From: Gammaproteobacteria bacterium
GTDB taxonomy: Bacteria; Pseudomonadota; Gammaproteobacteria; SZUA-229
Assembly (NCBI GenBank): GCA_024636785.1
Contig: JAGXGK010000015.1
Span: 140,349 to 204,348, forward strand
Reading direction: 5' to 3'
DNA: 64,000 bases
The translations under genes were made by a program, and so were the position numbers. The notes beneath the pieces were generated by a model. The model ran no database searches, was not told the origin of the DNA, and saw nothing but the letters and a program-made list of their open reading frames with translations. Below, piece by piece: positions 20,517-29,919 of the stretch. Each line of letters opens with the position of its first letter. Position 1 is the first letter of the stretch.

Positions 20517-20886
20517 TTATATTGGACAAGGTGCGGGGTGGTTTTCAGCGAAATGGAGGAGTTTATACCTTACTATACTCAAATTCCTGGCGAGCATACC
20601 GGTGAGGGAATGCATCTGGTTGCGGCTGGTGAACAGAGTGAATTTCCCGGGGCCGGTCTCGCGCAGGCGGTCTTCCATGATCTGGAAGGCCTCATCCCGG
20701 GAGATCACTACAAAATCCGGGCTGTCCCGGTCGGTTGACGCCTTTGCGGTATCGAAGCAGCCTGGTCAGTCGCGCCAGCGAATACCGCTTCATATCGCCC
20801 CAGCTGGCTTTGGCGTAGATTACCCCCCCTTACTGAGAGGGTGGTTCGGGTTGTTCTGGATGTGGCGCACCTCAACGTCGCGTAGG
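20517..20886 (-). pseudogene. Decayed fragment of a molybdopterin oxidoreductase (SoeA/DMSO-reductase-like catalytic subunit)
   Basis: In shifted reverse frames: SLRDVEVRHIQNNPNHPLSKG / VIYAKASWGDMKRYSLARLTRLLRYRKG / DFVVISRDEAFQIMEDRLRETGPGKFTLFTSRNQMHSLTGMLAR; at least two frameshifts, then truncation. Confidence 0.6.
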
Positions 20887-21043
20887 CTGAATCATATGCT
20901 ACAACGACAGATGCACACGTAAAAAGGGGGTATAACTTTTTTGTATAGGGGGCTTAGTATTACTATGCTCGACATTTGCTCATTTTAAAGATAACCTATC
21001 GCCCAATAATTCAATAACGATAATTTTTTAGAGGATAATCCCA

Positions 21044-21895
21044 ATGTTCACGAACAATCCTTTTGCCGAGCTTTCGGCATCTATACCACCCAATATAATG
21101 CAGGGGTATCTCATTTTGATGGTGCTGCTGGTTATAGGTGGCACAATACTTGACATGATTCACAAAAAAAGCGCGCGGTACTTTTTCGAAAATGCGGAAA
21201 AGGCGAAGGCGAATGCGAAACGGGCAGTGGGTACTGGAGAAAAAGCAAGTATTGCTATTTCAACGGTAGCAAGCGAAGTATTAACTTCTTCTGAATTCTG
21301 TAACGTAAGACGTAGATTTTCACATCTTTTGACCATGTACGGTTTCATTATATTTGTTGTTACTACCGTCATTATGATTTTTGGCTATTCAGCTCCTGGA
21401 TCATCCATGCCGGGCATCCTGCCACTACTCTGGCATATAGGTGCGCTCATGCTGGCTGTTGGTGGTTACTGGTTCTGGTTTTTTATCCGGGTTGATGTCT
21501 CTGCGGAGGGCCTGCCATGGAATCGTCTGGAACGTGCAGATTTGTTTATTCTCTCACTGCTCGCAACCTCAACTTTCGGATTGATCTGGTCCTTTCTACA
21601 GTCACAAGGTGTTTCTATGGCATCAACCATAGCCTTCGCTTTGTTTATCGTGTCAAGTACGGTGCTTTTTGGCGGCGTACTGTGGTCCAAGTTTGCGCAT
21701 ATGTTCTTCAAGCCAGCGGCAGCTTTTCAGAAAAAAGTTACCAGAGCGGATGGCTCCAGAGAGAATTTACCTGAAGAGTATGATTTGACCGATCCTGCTG
21801 TACAGAAAAGATTTCCCGATATCCCTGAGTATATGGGCAAGACTCCACCCTATATGGGGCTTGGTATTAAGCGTGAGAAACCAAACCACTACTAA
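21044..21895 (+). CDS. aprM: Adenylylsulfate reductase membrane anchor AprM
   Basis: Multi-TM protein directly upstream of aprB-aprA; SSEFCNVRRRFSHLLTMYGFIIFVVTTVIMIFGY. Confidence 0.85.
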   Translation: MFTNNPFAELSASIPPNIMQGYLILMVLLVIGGTILDMIHKKSARYFFENAEKAKANAKRAVGTGEKASIAISTVASEVLTSSEFCNVRRRFSHLLTMYGFIIFVVTTVIMIFGYSAPGSSMPGILPLLWHIGALMLAVGGYWFWFFIRVDVSAEGLPWNRLERADLFILSLLATSTFGLIWSFLQSQGVSMASTIAFALFIVSSTVLFGGVLWSKFAHMFFKPAAAFQKKVTRADGSRENLPEEYDLTDPAVQKRFPDIPEYMGKTPPYMGLGIKREKPNHY

Positions 21896-21937
21896 TACTC
21901 ACATAACTAAATTAACTTTAAAATAAAGAGAAATATT

Positions 21938-22420
21938 ATGCCAACTTTTGTATATATGACTCGTTGTGATGGTTGTGGGCAATGCGTAGATATTTGTCCA
22001 TCCGACATCATGCACATCGATAAAACACTGAGACGTGCTTATAACATTGAACCTAACATGTGCTGGGAATGTTATTCCTGTGTAAAGGCCTGCCCTCACC
22101 AGGCAATTGATGTACGTGGCTACGCCGATTTTGCGCCACTGGGTCATTCGGTACGTGTACTTCGTGATGAAGAAAAAGGCACCATTGCCTGGCGCATCAA
22201 GTTCCGCAACGGTAAAAAAGACATGGAGCTGCTGGCGCCTATCACAACCAAGCCATGGGGCGAATTTATTCCTCAGCTTGCTGATGAGCCTGTTCCTAGC
22301 AAGGAGATGCGCGATAGCCATCTGCTGTACAACGAACCTAAATACATTCGTCTCGATGAAGGTGGTCTCCACACGCTCGAGTCCAATGGGCTGACACTGA
22401 AAGCGGGAGTATATTACTGA
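21938..22420 (+). CDS. aprB: Adenylylsulfate reductase beta subunit
   Basis: MPTFVYMTRCDGCGQCVDICPSDIMHIDKTLRRAYNIEPNMCWECYSCVKACPHQAIDVRGYADFAPLG. Confidence 0.98.
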   Translation: MPTFVYMTRCDGCGQCVDICPSDIMHIDKTLRRAYNIEPNMCWECYSCVKACPHQAIDVRGYADFAPLGHSVRVLRDEEKGTIAWRIKFRNGKKDMELLAPITTKPWGEFIPQLADEPVPSKEMRDSHLLYNEPKYIRLDEGGLHTLESNGLTLKAGVYY

Positions 22421-24291
22421 TGGGATACAAAACAATTATTGAAGACGATATTGACGTTCTGGTCGTTGGCGCTGGTTTAGGCGGTACTGGTGCGGCTTTC
22501 GAAGCAAGATATTGGGGCAAGGATAAGAAAATTGTCATTGCAGAAAAAGCAAATATCGATCGTTCCGGTGCGGTAGCTCAGGGTCTTTATGCTATCAACT
22601 GTTACATGGGTACACGCTGGGGTGAGAACAATCCAGAAGATCACGTCCGTTATGCTCGTATGGATCTGATGGGTATGGTTCGTGAAGATCTCGCCTTCGA
22701 TATGGCGCGTCACGTTGACTCCGCTGTACATCAGTTTGAAGACTGGGGTCTGCCACTGATGAAAAACCCTGAGACAGGTGCATACCTGCGTGAAGGGCGT
22801 TGGCAGATCATGATTCACGGTGAATCATATAAGCCGATTGTTGCAGAAGCAGCGAAAAAATCAGCAGACAAAGTGTTTAACCGTATCTGCGTAACCCATC
22901 TGCTGATGGATGACGCCAAAGAGAACCGTGTCGCGGGTGCTGTAGGCTTCAATGTACGTACTGGTAACTACCATGTATTCAAGTCCAAAACCGTAATCTG
23001 TGGCGCCGGTGGTGCATCCAATATCTTCAAGCCGCGTTCAGTTGGTGAAGGTGCGGGTCGTGTCTGGTACGCACCATGGTCATCCGGGTCTGCGTATGGT
23101 CTTATGATCGATGCAGGCGCGAAGATGACTCAAATGGAAAACCGTATCGTACTGGCCCGATTCAAGGATGGTTACGGTCCTGTAGGCGCATACTTCCTGC
23201 ACCTCAAGACTTATACGCAAAACTGTCTGGGTGAAGAGTATGAATCCAAGTGGTTCCCGGCTCTAACTGAAATGGTAGGTAAAGAGTATCTGGATACGGA
23301 AGGTCAGCATTTATCCCACAAACCAATACCGACCTGTTTGCGTAACCATGCATTTATTTCAGAAGTAAATGCCGGTCGTGGTCCGATCCACATGGTCACT
23401 ATGGAAGCCTTCCAGGACCCTCATCTTGAAGAGATTGGCTGGCACAACTTCCTGGGTATGACTGTTGGTCAGGCAGTACTTTGGGCTGCAACTGACGTTG
23501 ATCCTAAATACGAAAACCCTGAATTAACAACTTCTGAGCCGTATGTAATGGGTTCGCATGCAACAGGTTGTGGTGCATGGTGCTCAGGTCCGGAAGATGT
23601 GTCTCCAGATGAATATTTTTGGGGCTACAACCGTATGACCTCAGTCGAAGGCCTGTTTGGCGCAGGTGATGCGGTAGGTGGTACACCTCATGCGTTCTCA
23701 TCGGGCTCTTTCACGGAAGGTCGTCTGGCTGCTAAAGCTGCCTGTCAATATATTGATGATGGCAAAGCGAAGGGCATTCGTGTTTCCGAGCAACAGATTG
23801 AAAACCGTAAAAAAGAAATCTACAAACCAATGGAAACATATACTGTAGGTCGTAACGAAATTGTTGGGGGTAGTGTTAACCCTAATTACATCAACCCACG
23901 TCAGGGGCTTGATCGTCTGCAGAAGATGATGGACGAGTACTGTGGTGGTTTTGGTGTGAACTACATGACCAACGAAAAGCTACTCCAGATCGGTCTTAAG
24001 AAAATGAAGATTTTTGAGGAAGATCTGGAAAAAGTCGCTGCTGAAGATATCCATGAACTACTGCGTGCATGGGAACTGAAGCACCGTTTCCGTACTTCTG
24101 AGAGCGTGTTCCAGCATACGTTGTTCCGTAAGGAGACACGTTGGCCTGGTTACTACTACCGTGGTGATGCGATGAAGCTGGATGATGAAAACTGGCATGT
24201 ATTGACAGTTTCTCATCGTGATCGTAAAACTGGTGAGTACACAATGGAAAAAGCGCCTTGTTACCATCTGGTAGGTGAGAACGAGGAATAA
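22420..24291 (+). CDS. aprA: Adenylylsulfate reductase alpha subunit
   Basis: DVLVVGAGLGGTGAAFEARYWG...KIVIAEKANIDRSGAVAQGLYAINCYMG; ATGSHATGCGAWCSGPEDVSPDEYFWGYNRMTSVEGLFGAGDAVGG. Confidence 0.98.
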   Translation: MGYKTIIEDDIDVLVVGAGLGGTGAAFEARYWGKDKKIVIAEKANIDRSGAVAQGLYAINCYMGTRWGENNPEDHVRYARMDLMGMVREDLAFDMARHVDSAVHQFEDWGLPLMKNPETGAYLREGRWQIMIHGESYKPIVAEAAKKSADKVFNRICVTHLLMDDAKENRVAGAVGFNVRTGNYHVFKSKTVICGAGGASNIFKPRSVGEGAGRVWYAPWSSGSAYGLMIDAGAKMTQMENRIVLARFKDGYGPVGAYFLHLKTYTQNCLGEEYESKWFPALTEMVGKEYLDTEGQHLSHKPIPTCLRNHAFISEVNAGRGPIHMVTMEAFQDPHLEEIGWHNFLGMTVGQAVLWAATDVDPKYENPELTTSEPYVMGSHATGCGAWCSGPEDVSPDEYFWGYNRMTSVEGLFGAGDAVGGTPHAFSSGSFTEGRLAAKAACQYIDDGKAKGIRVSEQQIENRKKEIYKPMETYTVGRNEIVGGSVNPNYINPRQGLDRLQKMMDEYCGGFGVNYMTNEKLLQIGLKKMKIFEEDLEKVAAEDIHELLRAWELKHRFRTSESVFQHTLFRKETRWPGYYYRGDAMKLDDENWHVLTVSHRDRKTGEYTMEKAPCYHLVGENEE

Positions 24292-24353
24292 GCAAATAAA
24301 GGCTTTATTTTGCTACAAACAGGCTAACAATATTTACGTTAACCTGGTTGTGT

Positions 24354-24393
24354 AAAAAAAGGGACCGGCATGTTTAGTGTTGGTCCTTTTTTT
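24354..24393 (+). terminator. Rho-independent terminator after aprA
   Basis: AAAAAAAGGGACC ... GGTCCTTTTTTT hairpin with T-tract. Confidence 0.8.
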
Positions 24394-24470
24394 ATTATTA
24401 TATAAGAGTGGAATAATCACCGCTGTGAACAATATTGAAAAACATTGTGTTTTTTGATGGGGCTTGTTTA

Positions 24471-24821
24471 ATGAATATTATTGAAAAAACAGATGAAGAG
24501 ATTTTAGCGCTGGCAAACCCGATGTGGGCAGACCTTGTCAAATACTCGAATGAAAAAAACTACGGTGCTTTCACCCGTAATTTTTCAACTGCTCTGCAAA
24601 TGGGTGCTAATGAAATAGAAATGGGTAAGCAGTTTGCAAGAAGCGACCTGGCGAAAAACCTGTCTGAAGATTATGAATATCTTGGTATCATTCGTCGTGG
24701 TGAATATGTGACTGTTCTGTATAAACAGAGAAATAGCAAGGATGGAAGTGAATGGCTGGGCAGATTGGTGCTGGGTTATGAAAATGACAAGATAAGAATC
24801 TTTGGTGCTACATTGTTCTAA
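24471..24821 (+). CDS. Hypothetical protein of the apr neighbourhood
   Basis: MNIIEKTDEEILALANPMWADLVKYSNEKNYGAFTRNFSTALQMGANEIEMGKQFARSD...; ATG at 24471; possibly an NTF2-like/cystatin-like small fold (inference). Confidence 0.65.
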   Translation: MNIIEKTDEEILALANPMWADLVKYSNEKNYGAFTRNFSTALQMGANEIEMGKQFARSDLAKNLSEDYEYLGIIRRGEYVTVLYKQRNSKDGSEWLGRLVLGYENDKIRIFGATLF

Positions 24822-24853
24822 GATAGATTTATATAAAGCAGGCTATTCTAGTT

Positions 24854-25354
24854 ATGTCAGATATAATACAAAACGAAAAATTCGTTGAACTAAGTTATAA
24901 GGTCATCGATAAAAAAACCGGCGACGTACTTGTTACCATTGATTATTCTCTGGGTTATGTTCATGGTGTGAACGATGTTCTGTCAGAACAGGTGACTAAG
25001 GAGCTGGATGGTAAAAAGGTGGGTGATGTCATCGAAGTGCCGGTTGACACCAGACTATTATATGGTGAGAGAGATGAATCGCTGGTGTTTACCGATAATA
25101 TCGAAAATGTCCCGGAGGAATATCGGGAAATCGGTATGACCATTACCATGGAAAGTGAGAAAGGTGAGCCCAGAAATTTTATCGTCACTCGCTTTGATGA
25201 CAAAACATTAACCGTCGATGGCAATAATCCGCTGTGTGGTAGAGATGTTATTTTCACGTTGGAGGTACTGAACATACGTGAAGCAACTGATGAAGAAATC
25301 GACCTTGGTGGTGCAGTAGGCGCGGATCCGGATATCAATGAAATTCTCAAATAA
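24854..25354 (+). CDS. FKBP-type (SlyD-like) peptidyl-prolyl isomerase
   Basis: VELSYKVIDKKTGDVLVTIDYSLGYVHGVNDVLSEQVTKELDGKKVGDVIEVPVDTRLLYGERDESLVFT...TVDGNNPLCGRDVIFTLEVLNIREATDEE. Confidence 0.88.
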   Translation: MSDIIQNEKFVELSYKVIDKKTGDVLVTIDYSLGYVHGVNDVLSEQVTKELDGKKVGDVIEVPVDTRLLYGERDESLVFTDNIENVPEEYREIGMTITMESEKGEPRNFIVTRFDDKTLTVDGNNPLCGRDVIFTLEVLNIREATDEEIDLGGAVGADPDINEILK

Positions 25355-26357
25355 TTATATTTTTTATCCAGACAATAAAGCGCTGGAAAAAGCAGTTGAA
25401 CACTATAAGTCTCTGGTTTCTGATGATGAAGCCACGAGCGCTAATGCTGATAACAGGGTGACCGTGCCGGATAATTTTATTTATACGCGCGGTAATTTTG
25501 AGCAACATCGTTACAGTGCCAATGTGTTCACAAATGCGTGCAATGTGCTTGAAGCTACATTGACTGAGGAAATTCGTCAGCAATCACCTTTAGATTGGGC
25601 TGCAACACAGAATAGCCTTGGTAATATATTATCGGCACTTGGTCAGCAACAAAGGAATGCCGATTTGTTTAACAAGGCAATCGCATGCTTTAACCATGCA
25701 CTGGAAGTGTTTGGCCAGGAAGATTCACCGCTAGACTGGGCTGCTACGCAATCTAATCTGGGTTCTGCCCTGCAGGCGCTGGGCAGGCAGGAGTCTGACT
25801 CAAAAGCATTGAAAAATTCCATTGATGCTTATTCTGCTGCGTTATTGGAATATTCCCGAAAAGAGACGCCGCAACAATGGGCTTCGGTAATGTTTCAACT
25901 GGGCGTGACTTTTCATACATATGGACGTCTTCTCAAAGGTAACCGCACTTTCCAAAAGTCGGTTGTAGCTTATAAGAATGCACTTGCAGAGTTCGATGCA
26001 GATGATTACGCTCTCGAATTAACCACCACTCATAATAACCGTGGCGCAGTACTGCATCATTTGGGCGAGTCCGAAGAAAACCCAGAACGTCTGGAAGAAG
26101 CAATTAGAGCCTATGAGACGGCATTAACGGTATGCATGGAACAACAACTTCCTTTTCACCTGGCAGTATTATGCCGGGTCAATAAAGCAACGGCACAAGG
26201 TGTGCTCGCTGAATTAACAAATAATTCAGTGCTTGCTGACGAAGTCGCAGATGAATTTGAATTGATTATCGAATGTTTTCCGCACGTCCTTCAACCATTG
26301 TGCCTAAAACACTGCGAAGAGCAGTTGAGTAAGGTGCAATCCTTGTCGCTCAACTGA
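25338..26357 (+). CDS. TPR-repeat protein
   Basis: Repeated SPLDWAATQNSLGNILSALGQQ...FNKAIACFNHALEVF units; overlaps FKBP gene by 17 bp. Confidence 0.85.
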   Translation: MKFSNNYIFYPDNKALEKAVEHYKSLVSDDEATSANADNRVTVPDNFIYTRGNFEQHRYSANVFTNACNVLEATLTEEIRQQSPLDWAATQNSLGNILSALGQQQRNADLFNKAIACFNHALEVFGQEDSPLDWAATQSNLGSALQALGRQESDSKALKNSIDAYSAALLEYSRKETPQQWASVMFQLGVTFHTYGRLLKGNRTFQKSVVAYKNALAEFDADDYALELTTTHNNRGAVLHHLGESEENPERLEEAIRAYETALTVCMEQQLPFHLAVLCRVNKATAQGVLAELTNNSVLADEVADEFELIIECFPHVLQPLCLKHCEEQLSKVQSLSLN

Positions 26358-26362
26358 CTGCC

Positions 26363-26779
26363 ATGAGTAATGAATGCATTTTTTGCAAGTTCAGGGATGA
26401 GAGAGTTCTAGGAGAATGTGAATATACAATAACTTTTCTGGATACTTACCCCGCGACTCCTGGACACACATTGATAGTTCCGAAGCGGCATTTTGCCTCT
26501 TTTTTTGAAGCTACAGAAGACGAGATGCTCGCTATTGGCAAGGCTATTCAGAAGGCTAAAGTTATTTTAGATAAAGAGTTCGCACCAGATGGTTACAATA
26601 TCGGGATTAATGTTGGTGAGACTGCTGGGCAGAGTGTTCACCATTTGCACGTGCATGTTATGCCAAGATATAAAGGTGATGTTGAGGATCCGCGAGGTGG
26701 CGTGCGATGGATTTTATGGAACAAGGCTAACTACTGGAAAGACAAAAAAATAGTTAATACAATATCAAATTCGTTCTGA
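26363..26779 (+). CDS. HIT-family nucleotide hydrolase/transferase
   Basis: CIFCKFRDERVLGECEYTITFLDTYPATPGHTLIVPKRHFASFFEAT; NVGETAGQSVHHLHVHVMPRYKGD (HxHxHxx motif). Confidence 0.95.
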   Translation: MSNECIFCKFRDERVLGECEYTITFLDTYPATPGHTLIVPKRHFASFFEATEDEMLAIGKAIQKAKVILDKEFAPDGYNIGINVGETAGQSVHHLHVHVMPRYKGDVEDPRGGVRWILWNKANYWKDKKIVNTISNSF

Positions 26780-27196
26780 AAGCTGATAATCTATATTAAT
26801 AAACGCCCCGATCTCTGCCAGAAATTTAACCATTCTGGCACCGAAGCCTACATCCGGACAGGTTTCATCCTTATCAACCGATAAGGTTAGTACCACGCCA
26901 ATTCTGGGCGACAGGTTGTGGCTTTTACACACTTGCAGAATTCCTTCCTTGACTGGTTCAAGTTGCTTAAGAATGATTTCAGTCAACTTATAAACATCGA
27001 CCTCATCAGTGCCATTTTCCGTCGTGACAGTATCTGTCGATAATTCCCATGAGCTAATCGCGGGTTTATCCAGTCCGCTTCTGGTACCGGCACTATCGAC
27101 TGAGGTGGGCTCTATGCCAAGCAAGCGAGTGATGTCATCGGGGTTAAAATGATAACCAGCAAGTGTGAAGTGGACTCGTGCTTTATTAGATGCCAA
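26765..27196 (-). CDS. DUF4279-like protein
   Basis: VHFTLAGYHFNPDDITRLLGIEPTSVDSAGTRSG...SSWELSTDTV; convergent overlap (15 bp) with HIT gene. Confidence 0.75.
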   Translation of the reverse strand: MASNKARVHFTLAGYHFNPDDITRLLGIEPTSVDSAGTRSGLDKPAISSWELSTDTVTTENGTDEVDVYKLTEIILKQLEPVKEGILQVCKSHNLSPRIGVVLTLSVDKDETCPDVGFGARMVKFLAEIGAFINIDYQLSERI

Positions 27197-27502
27197 AACT
27201 TTTTCCTCCAGGAATTTGTTTACATTAATGAACTGTAAATATAGTCTGTGATTATAACGTATAGACTGAATAGACGCGGCTTTCTAATTGAAAATCACGT
27301 AAAACGCAGGACGAAGCCAAAGATGTCGATTCTCTTGTGATAATTATCGTTATTAGAAATATGAATGCCAGGTTAAAAAAATTATAGAAGTCTTCTATTG
27401 CGATTCTGCTCCAAAAAGATGTAAAATTACGTAATATATCGTGATAGTTTTAAAGTGCAATTTCTTGTAGTGGCCATCACGATTTTTAGCAAGAGGTTAC
27501 TC

Positions 27503-27667
27503 ATGAGCGGACACGCACCTGCAACCAGACCAAAAGTTCCTGAAGGTAAATCACGCTTTTTGACAACACGTCAGAAAGAGGCAAATGAAAAGGGTTACGT
27601 AGGGTACGATACTATCTGGGAATCGTTCCAGAAAGAAGTCCCTTATACGACTCCAAAAAAGCCATAA
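27503..27667 (+). CDS. Small (54 aa) hypothetical protein
   Basis: ATG 27503 preceded by AAGAGGT; MSGHAPATRPKVPEGKSRFLTTRQKEANEKGYVGYDTIWESFQKEVPYTTPKKP. Confidence 0.55.
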   Translation: MSGHAPATRPKVPEGKSRFLTTRQKEANEKGYVGYDTIWESFQKEVPYTTPKKP

Positions 27668-28104
27668 AATCCCAGTCGCACGCCCAAAAGCTTGTATGAC
27701 CCATTAATCTGAACATTGGGCTACCGTACTAGCCTTTGGGCGTTCTTTATCGCCCTCTGTAAGTGCTTGTGCTTTTACCCATAAGGCAGAATACAGACGT
27801 TCTGAATCAAACTTTTCTGTGGCAGTTAAATAATGCTGCGAGTCATCCATGGCGTTCCCTTTCGCAGAATGTTGATACAGATAAGTTCGTTGGCATTGGA
27901 GGAATGTACACAGCTAAACGACGCCAAACAAAACTCTAAGATATTTTTTTGACTTTTTCGCGTCCTTGGCGTTCTTCGCGGACTATCGTTAAGTTATTAT
28001 TTTTATTCAAACTGCGTGGCTGCATAACGCCTTGCACCTATCACCAGACTATTGCGTACGCCTTAATCAACCATGCCTTAACTCTGCGGTGAATGCCTTA
28101 ATCG

Positions 28105-28599
28105 CTATTGTGATTCCAGACTAAACAGCGCTTCATTTTCATTGAACACGGTCGAGCCCTGCGTCACGGATAATGATTTGATCACCCCGTTAACCGGTGC
28201 TTTTACATAAAAATAATCCAGCCAGGCCTGGTGCATTTCAAGCTCGCCCTGGGCTTTTATTAAGGCCTGCTCAGCCAGTTCCAGATCACGTTTGGCACGT
28301 TCCAGGGGTCGGCGGGCGATGACGGTGCGGTCGTACATGTCCAGTGTCTGTTCGTATTCAATTTTAGTGTCTTCCAGTGCAGCTTTGCGATAATTAACTT
28401 CTGCTGCCAGGGCTTTCAGTTCTGCCTGATAACGACGATCGTCAATTTTTAATACCAACTCGCCAGCTTTCACCTGCTGGCCGGTTTTTACCTTTAGCTG
28501 AGTGACCTGGCCTGTTACCAGCGCACCTACTTTTACTTCATCGGCGTGGAGATTAAATGCGAGCAGTGATGCCGCCATTAACAATGTGATTTTTTTCAT
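28105..28599 (-). CDS. Short HlyD/RND-type periplasmic adaptor
   Basis: Signal peptide MKKITLLMAASLLAFNLHA; VTGQVTQLKVKTGQQVKAGELVLKIDDRRYQAELKAL...YVKAPVNGVIKSLSVTQGSTVFNENEALFSLE. Confidence 0.85.
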   Translation of the reverse strand: MKKITLLMAASLLAFNLHADEVKVGALVTGQVTQLKVKTGQQVKAGELVLKIDDRRYQAELKALAAEVNYRKAALEDTKIEYEQTLDMYDRTVIARRPLERAKRDLELAEQALIKAQGELEMHQAWLDYFYVKAPVNGVIKSLSVTQGSTVFNENEALFSLESQ

Positions 28600-28605
28600 A
28601 ATGTG

Positions 28606-29898
28606 TTACTCCGATGCCTGTTTTTGTTGTTCGGCCAGGTTTTGTATTCCGGTTAGCGCCTGCATTTTTGCCCATAGCAGGGCACGTTTTAAATTGAACT
28701 CGAGGACATCGTAATCCGTTTGGGTAATGCGCACCATGGCATTGCCCAGGTCGGTCTGTTGTTCATTTTCATAGATGGCGCGTTTGTAATCCAGGTTGTA
28801 ATCCGCTGCGGTCTGGCTCGCTTCCACGGCCCGCTTCTCGACCGCCAGCAACTCTAGCTGAAAGTACAGGTTCATTATTTTTTCACGAATCTGCTGTTCG
28901 ATTTCGAAAACCCCGGCACGGGTTTCGAGGCGTTGTGCGCGTTCACGATCCACTCGGGACTTGCTCAGGCCGCCATCGTATAAAGGAAAGTCGATCGAAA
29001 CCTGAGCCTGCCAGTGGCCTTCACGTTCCTCCGGATAACTCGATAACTGACCCACCCAGGCATCGGCACGGATTACCGGACGGGCACCGGCCTGGGCACT
29101 TTCTACGCGATACTGGCTGGCATCGTACGCCTGTTTTGCGGCCAGTATGTCCGGGTTATTATCGAGCGCTAGACGCAGATAATCTTCCAGCTCTAATAAA
29201 GCTTCAGGCGGACCGGTTAATTCCGGCAGTGTCAGGTCGGGAAGAATAGCATCGGTGCGTCCCATCGCGTTTACCAGCAGCATCGGCAGTCGGCGTAAAT
29301 CGGTGAGTGCCCGCTGGCGTTTTAGCAGCACTTTCTGATAGTTTTCTTCATTCTCGTAGAGCTCGGTATCTGATGCCAGGCCGAGTTCATGGGCTTCACG
29401 AATTTTATCCAGAGTGACGTAAGCGATGGCCATGGCTTCGTTTTCAACGCGGTAACGCATTTCGGTGAGTAGAACATTAAAGTAGGCGCGCATCAGATCC
29501 AGGCGAAACTGTTGTTCAATCGATTCCAGTCGATACTCATTGGCTTTGGCATCCAGCGTCCAGGCCTGTTCGCTGGCAGCCGTGCGCCCGAAGTCATACA
29601 GCGGCAGGCCCATGTGTAAAGCGGCGAGATTGTAATCCTGATCCTCGTTTCGAAACTCCCGTTTGCCCAGTCGTCCCTGCAAATCAAAATTCAGGCTGTC
29701 CTGCGCGGTGACTTCCATCTGTTGTGCCTGCGCCTGTAATATGCTCGCCTGCTGGCGTAAAAAAGATGGACTCATGTGAGCGGGCTGCTCAAGCACATAC
29801 TCCAGGGTCAATGGTGTCGGCAAAGGTTCGGTTTCCTCTGCCTGAACGCTGAATACGCTCATCAGGCAGGTCAGGCTAACCAGAGTAAATCGTTTCAT
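28606..29898 (-). CDS. TolC family outer-membrane efflux protein
   Basis: Signal peptide; OEP repeats YDASQYRVESAQAGARPVIRADAWVGQLSSY...WQAQVSIDFPLYDGGLSKSRVDRERAQ. Confidence 0.9.
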   Translation of the reverse strand: MKRFTLVSLTCLMSVFSVQAEETEPLPTPLTLEYVLEQPAHMSPSFLRQQASILQAQAQQMEVTAQDSLNFDLQGRLGKREFRNEDQDYNLAALHMGLPLYDFGRTAASEQAWTLDAKANEYRLESIEQQFRLDLMRAYFNVLLTEMRYRVENEAMAIAYVTLDKIREAHELGLASDTELYENEENYQKVLLKRQRALTDLRRLPMLLVNAMGRTDAILPDLTLPELTGPPEALLELEDYLRLALDNNPDILAAKQAYDASQYRVESAQAGARPVIRADAWVGQLSSYPEEREGHWQAQVSIDFPLYDGGLSKSRVDRERAQRLETRAGVFEIEQQIREKIMNLYFQLELLAVEKRAVEASQTAADYNLDYKRAIYENEQQTDLGNAMVRITQTDYDVLEFNLKRALLWAKMQALTGIQNLAEQQKQASE

Positions 29899-29919
29899 AG
29901 CGGAGGGTTCACTGTTCGG

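Noticed and set aside
20464-20922. 152-aa plus-strand ORF
   Set aside because: Opposite strand of the molybdopterin-oxidoreductase remnant, which explains the sequence better.
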